Shown here piece by piece: positions 34,183 to 43,356 of a stretch of DNA of 64,000 nucleotides. A model generated the notes under the pieces. That model saw only the letters and a program-made list of their open reading frames with translations. It searched no databases and was not told where the DNA came from. Position 1 is the first letter of the stretch, and every line of letters starts with the position of its first letter. The position numbers were made by a program, and so were the translations under genes. This stretch comes from Tolypothrix sp. FACHB-123 (GTDB lineage: Bacteria; Cyanobacteriota; Cyanobacteriia; Cyanobacteriales; Nostocaceae), in the NCBI RefSeq assembly GCF_014697075.1, contig NZ_JACJRE010000013.1, positions 85,919 through 149,918 of the forward strand. The letters run 5' to 3'.

Positions 34183-34662
34183 TTATTCTTCCACCCAATA
34201 GAGGAGTCCTAGAGAAGTAACTCCACCAAAAAAGTGAGCGCCAATCAGATTCACGTTAGCTAACATGACAAAAACATCTAGTGAACGAATCATGTTTTCT
34301 GCTTGATAGATTGCCACACCTTGAGGTTGTGCTAGAGTTTTACCTAATATAATTGCAACGGTTTCTTCCGAAGCCATAAATGCTATTAATATTCCTACCA
34401 AACTCACCATAAATCCAATGCGTAAATTTTGAATTACTTCTTCCTTCCTAGGATGGTTTTGAGAATTTGGTGTTTGTAACAGTTTCGCTAATTTCCTGTA
34501 ACGGAAAGCCCAATATATCCGAAAGCACAGCAATAAAATACCAACAATAGCTAAAAATATGCCAAATCCTATACCTGCATTGTTTGTCTGAGTAGTAACG
34601 TTCCGACTCAACTAAGCCAATAACACAGCAATACCAGAAATTAGTCCTAGCAATAACTGTAC
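34183..34662 (-). pseudogene. DUF3611 membrane protein with in-frame stop and lost N-terminus
   Basis: The intact part (TTG at 34611 to 34183, 142 residues) has DUF3611 features: SRNVTTQTNNAGIGFGIFLA, RIYWAFRYRKLAKLLQTPN, an ILGKTLAQPQGVAIY segment and a final helix. The frame continues upstream as VQLLLGLISGIAVLLA, which is the preceding conserved helix, but a TAG (34612-34614) separates the two. Upstream of 34662 the sequence changes to unrelated DNA with an IS630 remnant. The gene appears truncated and broken, although translation from the TTG cannot be excluded. Confidence 0.55.
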
Positions 34663-34755
34663 CTCATATCTTGCACCTGGAAATAGTAATGTCAATTCCA
34701 TGACTAAGTGCCAAGTCTCTAAGGCGTTCAATATCTTGTAAAAGAAGTAACAGCA

Positions 34756-34857
34756 CTAATTATTGAACAATTGGCTGGCTTCACACTTTTTGAGACCATC
34801 CAATTCAATCGCTTGCATAACTTTTCGCCGGAAATCATCACTATAAGCTTTTGCCAT
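34756..34857 (-). pseudogene. IS630-type transposase N-terminal remnant
   Basis: 33 codons starting MAKAYSDDFRRKVMQAIELD and continuing GLKKCEASQLFNN before a stop. This is the first helix-turn-helix of IS630-family OrfA proteins (YSxDLRxKVxxAIExDGxKKxEAxxLF). The rest of the element is missing. It lies just upstream of the broken DUF3611 gene and may explain the loss of its 5' end. Confidence 0.7.
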
Positions 34858-34986
34858 CGGGATGGGGTAGATGCAATGCTAACTCTTATAGTTTACGTCC
34901 TAATCTTTATGGCTATGGCCATATCAAATTCTTTGTAGGGGTTTAGCATTACTAAACCCGATACAGTATGACTGACAACTGACAAT

Positions 34987-35772
34987 TTACATATATCTTG
35001 TTAATTGCACTCGGTAACGGTCTTTTTTAGTAACAGCAACTTCCCCAACTTCTAGGCGTCCCTTACCACGAATAGCAATTAAATCACCTGTTTTCACTTG
35101 CGAACTAGCTTGAGATACTTCCTTCCAGTTAACGCGCACATCACCGGAGTCAATTAAATCTACCATTTTGCTGCGCGACATACCAAAACCAGCAGAGGCG
35201 ATCGCATCTAACCGTAAGGAAGCCTCAACAGTAGTCATTTCTTTTTTCTTCGGTTCGCGAACTTTTAACTCACTCGCATCTATTTGCTGGGTTTTTACCG
35301 GAACCGATCGCACTTGTTTGAGGTTCATCTCTAAAAATTCTGCTAACTCTGGTGCGACAATTACCTGCGCGCCACGTTCGCCGAGAACAATAATATCTCC
35401 AGTTTTTTCCCGAACGATTCCCGTCCCCAACATTGCGCCTAAAAAGTCGCGGTGGGTTGCGGTATCAAACAAGAAATTACCCGCAATTTCTAAAACTACT
35501 AAGGCGACTTGGGATTGATCTAAAGGAATTTCTCCGCGCGCGATCGCTAATCTTTGGCGTTCAGCTTGCGGATATCCACCCCAAGCCACCAATTGCACCT
35601 CTGTTAATCGACTAAAAACCCGCTGAATTTCTGCTAATTCTGGGGGAGACAGAAAATCTGTCAAAACCACTTCCCAGGTTTTGATGGCTTCTTCTGCGCG
35701 ATCGATTACACGAGCTACAGTATCTCGATTTTCAACACTTTTTAAAAGTTCTTCTCTGGGCAACATTATCAA
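34987..35772 (-). CDS. Photosystem II S4 domain protein (YlmH-like)
   Basis: 261 residues. The N-terminal and middle part follow the YlmH layout (VLTDFLSPPELAEIQRVFSR, LGAMLGTGIVREKTGDI). The C-terminal S4 RNA-binding domain (about 185-245) reads LRLDAIASAGFGMSRSKMVD, then GDVRVNWKEVSQASSQVKTGD. Cyanobacterial and plastid members are annotated as photosystem II S4 domain proteins. Bacterial YlmH relatives act in division or ribosome rescue. The ATG at 35772 is followed directly by the conserved LPREELLK. Confidence 0.88.
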   Translation of the reverse strand: MIMLPREELLKSVENRDTVARVIDRAEEAIKTWEVVLTDFLSPPELAEIQRVFSRLTEVQLVAWGGYPQAERQRLAIARGEIPLDQSQVALVVLEIAGNFLFDTATHRDFLGAMLGTGIVREKTGDIIVLGERGAQVIVAPELAEFLEMNLKQVRSVPVKTQQIDASELKVREPKKKEMTTVEASLRLDAIASAGFGMSRSKMVDLIDSGDVRVNWKEVSQASSQVKTGDLIAIRGKGRLEVGEVAVTKKDRYRVQLTRYM

Positions 35773-35890
35773 AAATTACCAGTTGTGAGCTTAAAGCCAA
35801 CAATCTCTATTGACTATTACTCATGACCACTGTTTGATTCTAGCGCCATCTGTAGATGAAACCAATTGCCAAAAATCATCAGATATATAC

Positions 35891-35923
35891 ATTCTAGGGG
35901 CTAGGTTTCCCCGCCCCTAGAAT
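35891..35923. repeat. GC-rich palindromic repeat (TAGGGGC...GCCCCTA)
   Basis: ATTCTAGGGGC (35891-35901) pairs with GCCCCTAGAAT (35913-35923) around TAGGTTTCCCC. Related copies lie at 46894-46918 and, split by another element, at 56101-56340. On the minus strand it follows the gene at 36001 by about 80 bp. Confidence 0.6.
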
Positions 35924-36000
35924 TTAGGGTGTTATTAAATTGATGATAGGAATATGTTGTGATTAGCAATTCAATTCTTGTGACTTACTCGCCAGCGGTA

Positions 36001-36498
36001 CTAGCTATCTGCATAACCCTGAATATTTTCTGGCTCAAACTGACGTAAGATGCGAGTTGCTTGTCGAGTGAGAATTTCCGAACCTTGAACTACTATGAGA
36101 TATTTACCTGCATCCAAGCGATTGCGATAGGGTAAAGCATCACCACTACCTGCAATCAAACCGACTCCGCCACCCACAAATACACTACCCATAGCGCCAC
36201 TGGCTGCACCCAGTAGTCCACCGACAACGTGATTACCAATTTCTCCCGCCCAAGCAAAAGTATCCAAACCAGTAATTAAGCTGAAGGTAAAACCAGCAAA
36301 AAAGCCAAATGGTATTAACCAAAACGCCATGAGCCGTACTTGCTTTTTAGCTTGCTCTTTCGGGTCAATTAAGCCGAACTCATCTGCTGTTTTATATCCC
36401 TTCCCAAGGATAGTACTTTTAATGGACTCTTTTTCTAAAGCTAAGTAAGCAGCTTCAACTTGGATACGGTCTGGTAATACAGCAACGAGGTAATTCAT
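36001..36498 (-). CDS. Conserved-type membrane protein, unknown function
   Basis: 165 residues. A soluble N-terminal part (NYLVAVLPDRIQVEAAYLAL, resembling the small alpha/beta domain of general stress protein 17M types) is followed by two glycine-rich hydrophobic hairpins (about 72-140: GFFAGFTFSLITGL, then GGLLGAASGAMGSVFVGGGVG). The C-terminus KYLIVVQGSEILTRQATRIL returns to an alpha/beta pattern. The arrangement suggests a membrane protein with a split soluble domain. Function not known. Confidence 0.7.
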   Translation of the reverse strand: MNYLVAVLPDRIQVEAAYLALEKESIKSTILGKGYKTADEFGLIDPKEQAKKQVRLMAFWLIPFGFFAGFTFSLITGLDTFAWAGEIGNHVVGGLLGAASGAMGSVFVGGGVGLIAGSGDALPYRNRLDAGKYLIVVQGSEILTRQATRILRQFEPENIQGYADS

Positions 36499-36625
36499 TG
36501 ATTTTTTGAAAAATATTCAAGAAAAATTTTGCCTTTATTAACAGCGTACCAGTGCAGGGGAGCAGAGGAGCAGAGGCAGCAGCACTTAGACTACGCTCAG
36601 TGACCAGGAAGCAGAGAAGAAATAA

Positions 36626-36744
36626 GGGAACTCGAAAAAATAAATTATTCCGTTCAAGTCGTTGACGGTTGACAGTTAACAGTCAACTGTCAACCGTCAA
36701 CCGTGAACAATAGTAATGGAATATTTTTTTACTTGGAAGTCCCT
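36626..36744. repeat. MITE-like element, copy 2
   Basis: It runs from GGGAACTCGAAAAAATAAAT to CTTGGAAGTCCC in the opposite orientation to copy 1. The centre holds GTTGACGGTTGACAG and its complement. The flanks are TAA on both sides, possibly a 3-bp target duplication. It occupies most of the gap between the genes at 36001 and 36862; nothing else is seen there. Confidence 0.72.
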
Positions 36745-36861
36745 AACTATTGTCTATTCATTATTAGACTTTGGAAAAATAACTATTGACATTTTTTTTG
36801 TTTTATGTATCTATAAAGAATGATTAATTCTACCAATTTTCTTAATTGCGAATAGCTGGTA

Positions 36862-37239
36862 TTACTTGAGCGTATCCAACGGCTCGCAAAAATTGTTAAC
36901 GCCTTGTTTGAGGACATAGAGCACAACTGGTACTGCCAAAATTTTGGGAAATGTCGGCATTGTATAAAGATAGTCCATCATCCTTTGAACTGAGTTATTA
37001 AGTAATTCGTCCCGAAATTCTTGTTCGCAAATCACAGCACGCCACTTTCGCGCTAGAGCATCTAACCACTCAGAATTTGCTCTTTCGGGTTGCTGTCCTG
37101 CTTTAATCGCCAGGCTCATCGCCGCATCTTCTAAATCTCCTTCACAATCCTCAATTAAATCCAGTACTTCCATTGCTGTAGGATTCTCTGTGAATATAGA
37201 GCGAAACTGTGCAATTTCTTGTGATGTCACTATAGTCAT
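36862..37239 (-). CDS. Small soluble protein, unknown function
   Basis: 125 residues, acidic N-terminal half with helices (AMEVLDLIEDCEGDLEDAAM), a RKWRAVICEQEFRDELLNN middle and a hydrophobic C-terminal segment (TFPKILAVPVVLYVLKQG). I believe similar proteins are conserved in cyanobacteria, but I do not know a function. The ATG at 37239 is the only reasonable start. It is downstream of no obvious operon partner. Confidence 0.65.
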   Translation of the reverse strand: MTIVTSQEIAQFRSIFTENPTAMEVLDLIEDCEGDLEDAAMSLAIKAGQQPERANSEWLDALARKWRAVICEQEFRDELLNNSVQRMMDYLYTMPTFPKILAVPVVLYVLKQGVNNFCEPLDTLK

Positions 37240-37408
37240 AAATTTTTTTATCAGCCGAGTAGTTAAATACTCAGCTATGTTATTCCAATTTTGATTGATT
37301 ATTCATCATCCACCTTGTCAGAAGGACTCTTTATTAGGGAGATGAGGGGTAGAGACGCAGGGGAAACTCTTGGCTGTTGACCAATAACCAATAACCAATG
37401 ACTATTGA

Positions 37409-39613
37409 CTATTGACGAAAAGCTCTTGACGTTACAGAACGTTGCAATTCAGCCAAAGCACGATTGTAATCCAAAATTGCCCGAATGCGATTACCTTCAG
37501 CTCTTGTCAGATCGTTTTCCGAGTTAATGACATCAGTTTGAGTACCAACACCTGCTTGGAAACGTAAACGTGCTAAACGTAAAGCTTCTCTAGCTTGTTC
37601 TAGAGCTGTATTGGCAGTTTGAACATTTTCTAAATTAGATTGCTGGTTAGAAAAGGCCTGTTCTACCTGAAATCGAATTTGGTTGCGCTGTTCAGCAAAT
37701 TGAGTTTCTGCGATCGCAATATTAGCTCTGGCTTGAGCAGCTCTGGCTCTGGATGCTCCACCGTCAAATAAATTTAGCGTTGCTCTCACCCCTACTGAAT
37801 AACCATCAGCGACACTAACCGCATCATTAAACCGATCGAAAAAGTCATAGCTAGCAATTAAACTTACCTGTGGCCCTAGCGCTGATAGCGCTTGTCGTCG
37901 CTGTTGTTCGCTAATATTGCGCTGTACCAACAACTGTTGCAGGTCGGGACGGTTTTGATAGGCTAGAACAATACTCTGTTCTAATGTCTGGTTCCAAAGA
38001 CCAGCTAATTTTACCGGATCAGCGGCACTAATATTTACTGACTGTGGCAAACTCAAGCGAGTTGCTAAGCGGCGACGCGCAATTTGCTGCTGAGACCTAG
38101 AATTAGTCAATTCTTGTTGAGAATTTGCTAAATTTACCTGGGAACGCAACACATCAAACCTGGTACCTACCCCTGCTCGCTCTAAAGCTTCTGCATCTCG
38201 CAAACTAGCCTGAGCATTGTTTACAGCTGACTCAGCAATACGGACTTGCTCATCAGCTTGTTGCAAATTGTAGTACTCAGTCGCCACATTTAGCCGAATA
38301 TCCTCAGACTGGTTCTCTATCGCCAATTCACTCAGGCGTACCCGTTCTTCAGCTTCTCTAATCGTAGCTTGCCGTCTACCAGAAGTATAAAGGTCATATG
38401 ATAGCTGTGCTTGAGCATTAAAATTCGTATTGCTAGCAGCAGGCTCGATTGGTTCGCGGAATGCAGGTGGTAAGCCTTCTTGTTGCTGCTGTTGCAGCTT
38501 GACAGAATAGGTCTCATTCACAGTCCGCTGGCGTGTAATATCCCCAGTAATCCCAACTGTAGGTAGTAAAGCTGCTTGCGCCTCGCGTAAAGCCGCCTGA
38601 CTACGTTCTAACTCCAATTGTGCTACTTGTAGCTCCCGATTGTTACGTCGTGCTAGCTCCAAAGCTTGCACTAAAGTAATTGGTTGGTTACTTTGCAAGG
38701 TAACTTCTGCTGGGTTGGTAGGATATTGCAGCGGATTGGGGTTAGGAATCAAATTTTCAGGAACCTGGACGCTACCTGCTGGTGCAGGGCCCACTAAGCC
38801 TGGTACATTCTGAATTGGTACCACTGTTCCTGGTGTCGTCTGAGTTGGTACAGTACTACCTGGTATAGTCTGAGTTGGTACAGTACTACCTGGTGTAGTC
38901 TGAGCTATTAGATCCTTAGCTGTCGTGGTTTTGGCACAAGAAACCCCAGAGTTTAGCTGTCCCTGTTGCTGTGAGCAATTGGGTAGTTCCAGGAACTTTG
39001 GCGTGACTGGATTCTTGCTTGCAACTGGTGAAATTGCCTGTAATTGCGTCTGAGGTTTTTTCTTCTGGTTTTTTGGCCGCTGTAAAGCCGACAACAGCAA
39101 TTGGTTTTTCTCAACAGTCGGGAGTTTAACGTTACTAGCTTGAACAACTATATTTTCTAATTTTTGGCCAAAAGTAGCGGAATTATTGGTTGTTTGACGA
39201 GCATCCGCCAATAGGTTGATATCTAGGTTTTGGGCAGTCTGAGTGGTAGATGAGAAACTATAAAATCTACTTTGATTTCCTTTAAGTGTTTGTGGTGCGA
39301 TCGCACTAGCATTTCCCGTTTCGTTGACGGGAATACTATGATGGCTTAAAGGTTGATAACTTAAAGGTTTTGTCTTCGCGACAATCCCATCACTCAAAGG
39401 TACTAAATTAGGAACCTTCTGATCGGCTATGTAGAACTGGCTACTAATGCCATCTGCAACTAAGGTTCGACTATCACGAGCAGTCAAAACACTAGGAGAA
39501 GACGCTGGCTGTAGCCCATTTACTTTGACAGTACCAGCCCAAGCAGGCTGGGTTGTTAATACTGCTGCTGTCACACCAGGCAAGAAAGTATGAAATAATT
39601 GCTGTCCGTTCAC
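37409..39613 (-). CDS. hgdD: TolC-family outer-membrane channel, HgdD-like
   Basis: 734 residues. The signal peptide (about 1-26, TTQPAWA) is followed by a long low-complexity region of about 280 residues with a three-fold PGSTVPTQT-type repeat (about 236-270), and then two outer-membrane efflux (OEP) domains (about 305-500 and 515-725: LVQALELARRNNRELQVAQL, and QARLNLARLRFQAGVGTQTD-like blocks). It exports substrates with adaptor/pump systems. In Anabaena 7120, from memory, the TolC gene hgdD (heterocyst glycolipid export) lies directly after kaiC, as here; the symbol rests on this synteny. Confidence 0.78.
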   Translation of the reverse strand: MNGQQLFHTFLPGVTAAVLTTQPAWAGTVKVNGLQPASSPSVLTARDSRTLVADGISSQFYIADQKVPNLVPLSDGIVAKTKPLSYQPLSHHSIPVNETGNASAIAPQTLKGNQSRFYSFSSTTQTAQNLDINLLADARQTTNNSATFGQKLENIVVQASNVKLPTVEKNQLLLSALQRPKNQKKKPQTQLQAISPVASKNPVTPKFLELPNCSQQQGQLNSGVSCAKTTTAKDLIAQTTPGSTVPTQTIPGSTVPTQTTPGTVVPIQNVPGLVGPAPAGSVQVPENLIPNPNPLQYPTNPAEVTLQSNQPITLVQALELARRNNRELQVAQLELERSQAALREAQAALLPTVGITGDITRQRTVNETYSVKLQQQQQEGLPPAFREPIEPAASNTNFNAQAQLSYDLYTSGRRQATIREAEERVRLSELAIENQSEDIRLNVATEYYNLQQADEQVRIAESAVNNAQASLRDAEALERAGVGTRFDVLRSQVNLANSQQELTNSRSQQQIARRRLATRLSLPQSVNISAADPVKLAGLWNQTLEQSIVLAYQNRPDLQQLLVQRNISEQQRRQALSALGPQVSLIASYDFFDRFNDAVSVADGYSVGVRATLNLFDGGASRARAAQARANIAIAETQFAEQRNQIRFQVEQAFSNQQSNLENVQTANTALEQAREALRLARLRFQAGVGTQTDVINSENDLTRAEGNRIRAILDYNRALAELQRSVTSRAFRQ

Positions 39614-39716
39614 CGCATCCCCTCACACAAAATCAATCTAGCGGCAGAAAACTTTTCTTCACCACAGAATATAGCACGACAATAAATTCAGAAGAGAATA
39701 TAGTACGATACCAAAT

Positions 39717-41279
39717 TTAGGAATCGGAACTTTTTTTATCTTCAAAACTTTTTACTATACGAGAAAGTTCCGCCTTTTCATCGATACTAACGCGGGTAGG
39801 AGCACCACTAACAATTCTTTCATAATTCCGGAAAGAATCTTTAATTTCCGGGCCGTCGGCAGTAATGTTATACTCGCGGATACCTTTATCATGCCAAGAT
39901 CCCCGCATTTTGAAAACATTAATTGCCCGCGACATTTCTCCCCTAATTTCTACATACTGAAGCATTAATATTGTGTCAGTAATAGTAGAAATATGGGAAT
40001 CGGTAATCGAATGTGACCCCATAAATTGGTCAGTTGTGTTGGTAAAAAACCCTGTAATTTCTTCTTGTTTGGCGTAACCTGTCACACCAATGACAAACTG
40101 GCGAAATGCATTATTGCTCACTCCTCTAGCTAGTGCGGAAAGGGAGTCGATAGCAATCCGCGCTGGCTTAAACATAGCAATTTCTGACTTAATAATTTGT
40201 AAGTGATCTTCCAAACCGGTAGATTCAGGATAGGTACATATTATTTTCAGTAAGCCTTGTCTTTCTAATTCTTCAAAATTAATTCCCCAAGAAGAAGCGT
40301 TGCGCGAAAGTTGGGCGCGGGATTCTTCATAGGCAAATAATATTGCTTGCTCACCATTCAAACAACCGTCTTGAATAAATTTACTGACTAATAAGGTTTT
40401 ACCAGTACCTGTAGCTCCTGTAGCCAAAATAATCGAATCTTTAAAGAAACCACCACCGCACATTTCATCTAGGGTTTTCACTCCCGAAGATACCCTGACA
40501 TTAGAAGACCTTTGAGTCAACCGCATTGCTCCTAGTGGGAATATATTGACGCCTTCATTGGTGATTGTAAAAGGATACTCACCTTTCATATGTGTTGTAC
40601 CCCGCAACTTCAGAATTTCGATTGTGCGGCGACGGCGTTCTCCTTCTAACACGTTGCGAACTATTACCACATTATCGGAAACGAATTCTTCTACGCCAAA
40701 AGAAGCCACAGGGCCATATTCTTCACTACGTTCTGTGGTAATTACAGTGGTGACACTCAAAAGTTTCAGTCGTGCTACTAGGCGAAATATCTCGCGCCTG
40801 ACGACTCCCATTGCTTCATACTGTTGAAATACCGCGGTGATTGAGTCAATGGAAACGCGTCTAGCCTTGTATTTGCGGATGGCATATTGTAAGCGTTCAA
40901 TCAAAGCTGAAAGGTCAAAGTTACCTACTATATCTTGACCTTCTGGGTCGGGTGACGCATCCAGGATAAACAGTTTACCTTCATCAATTAACTGCTGTAA
41001 GTTCCACCCAAAAATATTGGCATTTTTAATAATGTCGCTTGGTGATTCTTCAAAGGTAACAAATACCCCTGGTTCATCAAAGTAGGTAATACCGTTATAG
41101 AGAAACTGTAGAGATAATAAAGTTTTACCTGTTCCTGAGGTGCCGCTGATTAAGGTAGTTCTACCAATAGGTAAGCCTCCATGACTAATATCGTCAAAGC
41201 CCTCAATCATTGTGCGGATTTTTTCTACACCCCCAATTAACGGTGTCTTGTTTGGCTCTGGTTGGTCTTTTTCCATCAT
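39717..41279 (-). CDS. kaiC: Circadian clock ATPase KaiC
   Basis: 520 residues with two RecA-like domains. The first Walker A is GTSGTGKT (46-53), followed by a Walker B region. The second Walker A is GATGTGKT near residue 290. The autophosphorylation pair Ser-Thr lies in DSHISTITDT, as at 431/432 of Synechococcus KaiC. The C-terminal tail (KDSFRNYERIVSGAPTRVSI) is the KaiA-binding A-loop region. Two adjacent ATGs (41279 and 41276) are possible. KaiC is the hexameric core oscillator with KaiA and KaiB, here separated from kaiB by 471 bp. Confidence 0.97.
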   Translation of the reverse strand: MMEKDQPEPNKTPLIGGVEKIRTMIEGFDDISHGGLPIGRTTLISGTSGTGKTLLSLQFLYNGITYFDEPGVFVTFEESPSDIIKNANIFGWNLQQLIDEGKLFILDASPDPEGQDIVGNFDLSALIERLQYAIRKYKARRVSIDSITAVFQQYEAMGVVRREIFRLVARLKLLSVTTVITTERSEEYGPVASFGVEEFVSDNVVIVRNVLEGERRRRTIEILKLRGTTHMKGEYPFTITNEGVNIFPLGAMRLTQRSSNVRVSSGVKTLDEMCGGGFFKDSIILATGATGTGKTLLVSKFIQDGCLNGEQAILFAYEESRAQLSRNASSWGINFEELERQGLLKIICTYPESTGLEDHLQIIKSEIAMFKPARIAIDSLSALARGVSNNAFRQFVIGVTGYAKQEEITGFFTNTTDQFMGSHSITDSHISTITDTILMLQYVEIRGEMSRAINVFKMRGSWHDKGIREYNITADGPEIKDSFRNYERIVSGAPTRVSIDEKAELSRIVKSFEDKKSSDS

Positions 41280-41750
41280 TGTTTGTTAAGAAAGAGGTGT
41301 TAAACCCCAGGTTTTTTAATACTAATGTTTGGAATTGGGCATGAAATTTTACGCTTAAATATTTTACTAAAGAAGTGTGAAGTGTAAAGGATGAATACAC
41401 AAGTATGAACTGGGTATGTACTGATGGGAAGCATCGACTACCCAATTAGTCTTTTTCGCGGTTCTAGCTCTATCTCCATCTGGAAAAATGCAAATCCTGG
41501 AGGAAGGGTCTAAGAGGAGCCGGAGTCAATCGGAAATTTTTGTGGAAGTCATCTCGTTAGCCGCCAATACTGGAACTCCAGGCGATATACCACTCCTTTC
41601 AACAAGGTAAACCCTTGCACATGGGTGGCTCAGGAACGCCCTGGCTAGACTTTTCACAAAATGCAATATCCAAAATCCACAATCGATTGACCTTTCGCTT
41701 GATTGGATGGGGTAATCGCATCCATCATACTTGATGCTTCATCGTTTATT
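41280..41750. other. 471-bp gap between kaiB and kaiC
   Basis: No gene is recognised. The compact kaiBC arrangement known from Synechococcus is opened here. The region includes GC-richer DNA (about 41450-41640) unlike the AT-rich flanks, and may carry a separate kaiC promoter. I cannot name an inserted element or see clear inverted ends. Confidence 0.4.
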
Positions 41751-42065
41751 TCACTCTTCCCAGTTTTCTTCATTCATTTCTTCATACAGCAAATCCAATC
41801 CAATCAACACTCTTTCTCTGTCGGAAAGGTCGCCGATAATTTTGCGGACTGGAGGCGGCAAAATTTTAGATAATGTTGGTGTAGCTAATATTTTATCCTC
41901 TTCTGCCAGTTGGGGGTTTTTGAGAACATCAATTACTTTCAAAGCATAAACACCTTGAAACTCTTGGTCTAATATGTCTTTTAGTGTTTTTAATGCCCGT
42001 ACTGAGTTAGGCGTGTTCCCAGCTACATAAAGCTTGAGAACATAGGTCTTTCTTGCTTTCGTCAT
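41751..42065 (-). CDS. kaiB: Circadian clock protein KaiB
   Basis: 104 residues, the typical length. Thioredoxin-like KaiB fold with [20 protein letters not shown] at the start, [20 protein letters not shown], then [20 protein letters not shown], and an acidic C-terminus ([10 protein letters not shown]). KaiB switches fold, binds phosphorylated KaiC and captures KaiA. It lies 104 bp downstream of the kaiA stop. Confidence 0.97.
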   Translation of the reverse strand: MTKARKTYVLKLYVAGNTPNSVRALKTLKDILDQEFQGVYALKVIDVLKNPQLAEEDKILATPTLSKILPPPVRKIIGDLSDRERVLIGLDLLYEEMNEENWEE

Positions 42066-42169
42066 AAAGGTACAGGCTAGACTTGAGGATAGAAATATAG
42101 GAATTGTTGGCGCAGTGACAGGGAATTATGGCAAATGCTTTGCCAAGTTGAACGTCGATACATTCACTT

Positions 42170-42772
42170 TTATTTATATATCGAACACCTATAAGTTTCA
42201 CACAGGTGAGCAAGAATATCTATTAATGTCAGTCGATAATCTAATAGTGTTTCGTCGCTCCTTCCTTCTAGTCTTAACTGTTTAGCAAATTCTTCAATTA
42301 ACTCCATATGAATTTCAATGATTTGCGGCACAGGAATATTAGCACAAAACACTGCATTGATAAATTTATCAATTCTAGCTTTTAAAGTTTTTTCTGTAGT
42401 AAAGTAGTATACGAGTATTTCTCGGTAATCAGATTTAATTTGTTGCAACAAATTTTCTCTGTCGTCTCCATCCATCGGTTGAAAAATATCCTGGGGTTTT
42501 TGCTGATAAGATGCAAATACATAGCAATATGTTTTAGGGTATATTTCTGGGAATTTAGTAAGCACCCAGTTCAGAAAAAGATAATTGATATGTTGAGCAT
42601 CAACTGTTGCCAATGGTAGAAGTGAAAACTTGTAAATGCTGGTATGATTAATCAAGTTACCGCTCCACCTAGTCCAGCTTTGTTGAATGGCTAAGGCTAA
42701 TTGATTATATAAATTTTTTTTAACATTCGTGGCAAAAATTAATATTGGGAATAACATTTGTGGTTTATACAT
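42170..42772 (-). CDS. kaiA: Circadian clock protein KaiA, shortened form
   Basis: About 200 residues. The last 95 form a canonical KaiA C-terminal domain (SDYREILVYYFTTEKTLKAR, then IEIHMELIEEFAKQLRLEGR and LDYRLTLIDILAHLCETYR), which binds the KaiC tail and stimulates phosphorylation. The N-terminal part (about 105 residues) is hydrophobic/aromatic and shorter than the pseudo-receiver of the 284-residue Synechococcus KaiA. The start is uncertain: TTG at 42793, ATG at 42772 (directly after GAGGAG) or ATG at 42757. Nostocales are known for short KaiA forms. Confidence 0.88.
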   Translation of the reverse strand: MYKPQMLFPILIFATNVKKNLYNQLALAIQQSWTRWSGNLINHTSIYKFSLLPLATVDAQHINYLFLNWVLTKFPEIYPKTYCYVFASYQQKPQDIFQPMDGDDRENLLQQIKSDYREILVYYFTTEKTLKARIDKFINAVFCANIPVPQIIEIHMELIEEFAKQLRLEGRSDETLLDYRLTLIDILAHLCETYRCSIYK

Positions 42773-43356
42773 CTCCTCGATCGCTTTGACCAAGTTTAGC
42801 GAGTTGATTCAACGCAAGACATGGTTTTAGACTCAGTTTGCTGTGTAGTCAACTAAATTAATCTGCTCCGAGAGGAGAAATTGTACCAGCCTAAGTAATA
42901 AACACATCAAAACTAATGCAGCTAGTCAGAAATTGGACTGAGGAAGTTATTGAGGCGTTGGTGAAGGCGTTGTACTTAGTTAATGACTTTCATAAGAGTT
43001 TCAAAATGTATATCTATCTAAATACGGATTTTATTATTTCGCTCCTTGATAAGATACTTAAACGAACTTAAAAGATTGTTGGATTCTAAATCATTATAAT
43101 TCCTCAAGGTTCTAAAGCGAATTTTTAGAGCCATAATTGTTTTTAGCTATTGCTGTTGAGGAGGATTTTTAACACTAGTTAGGATCGAGGTCAGGATGGT
43201 AAGCAGAAGTTCAATGCCACAAAGGTAAATACCGCCTTTGTAAAGATCGGTGGCAGAACCAAACATCAGTGTGGAGTCAGCCAGTGATTTTAATAGCGTT
43301 GAAATTGTCAAAAGAATTGTTTATATAGAGTCTTCTTAAAGGATATTGCTTCAGGC
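42773..43356. promoter_or_regulatory. Divergent control region of kaiA and the hybrid kinase
   Basis: 584 bp without a recognised gene between two divergent starts. Promoters for the kai operon and the hybrid kinase must lie here. No clear boxes or palindromes are seen by eye. Confidence 0.45.
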
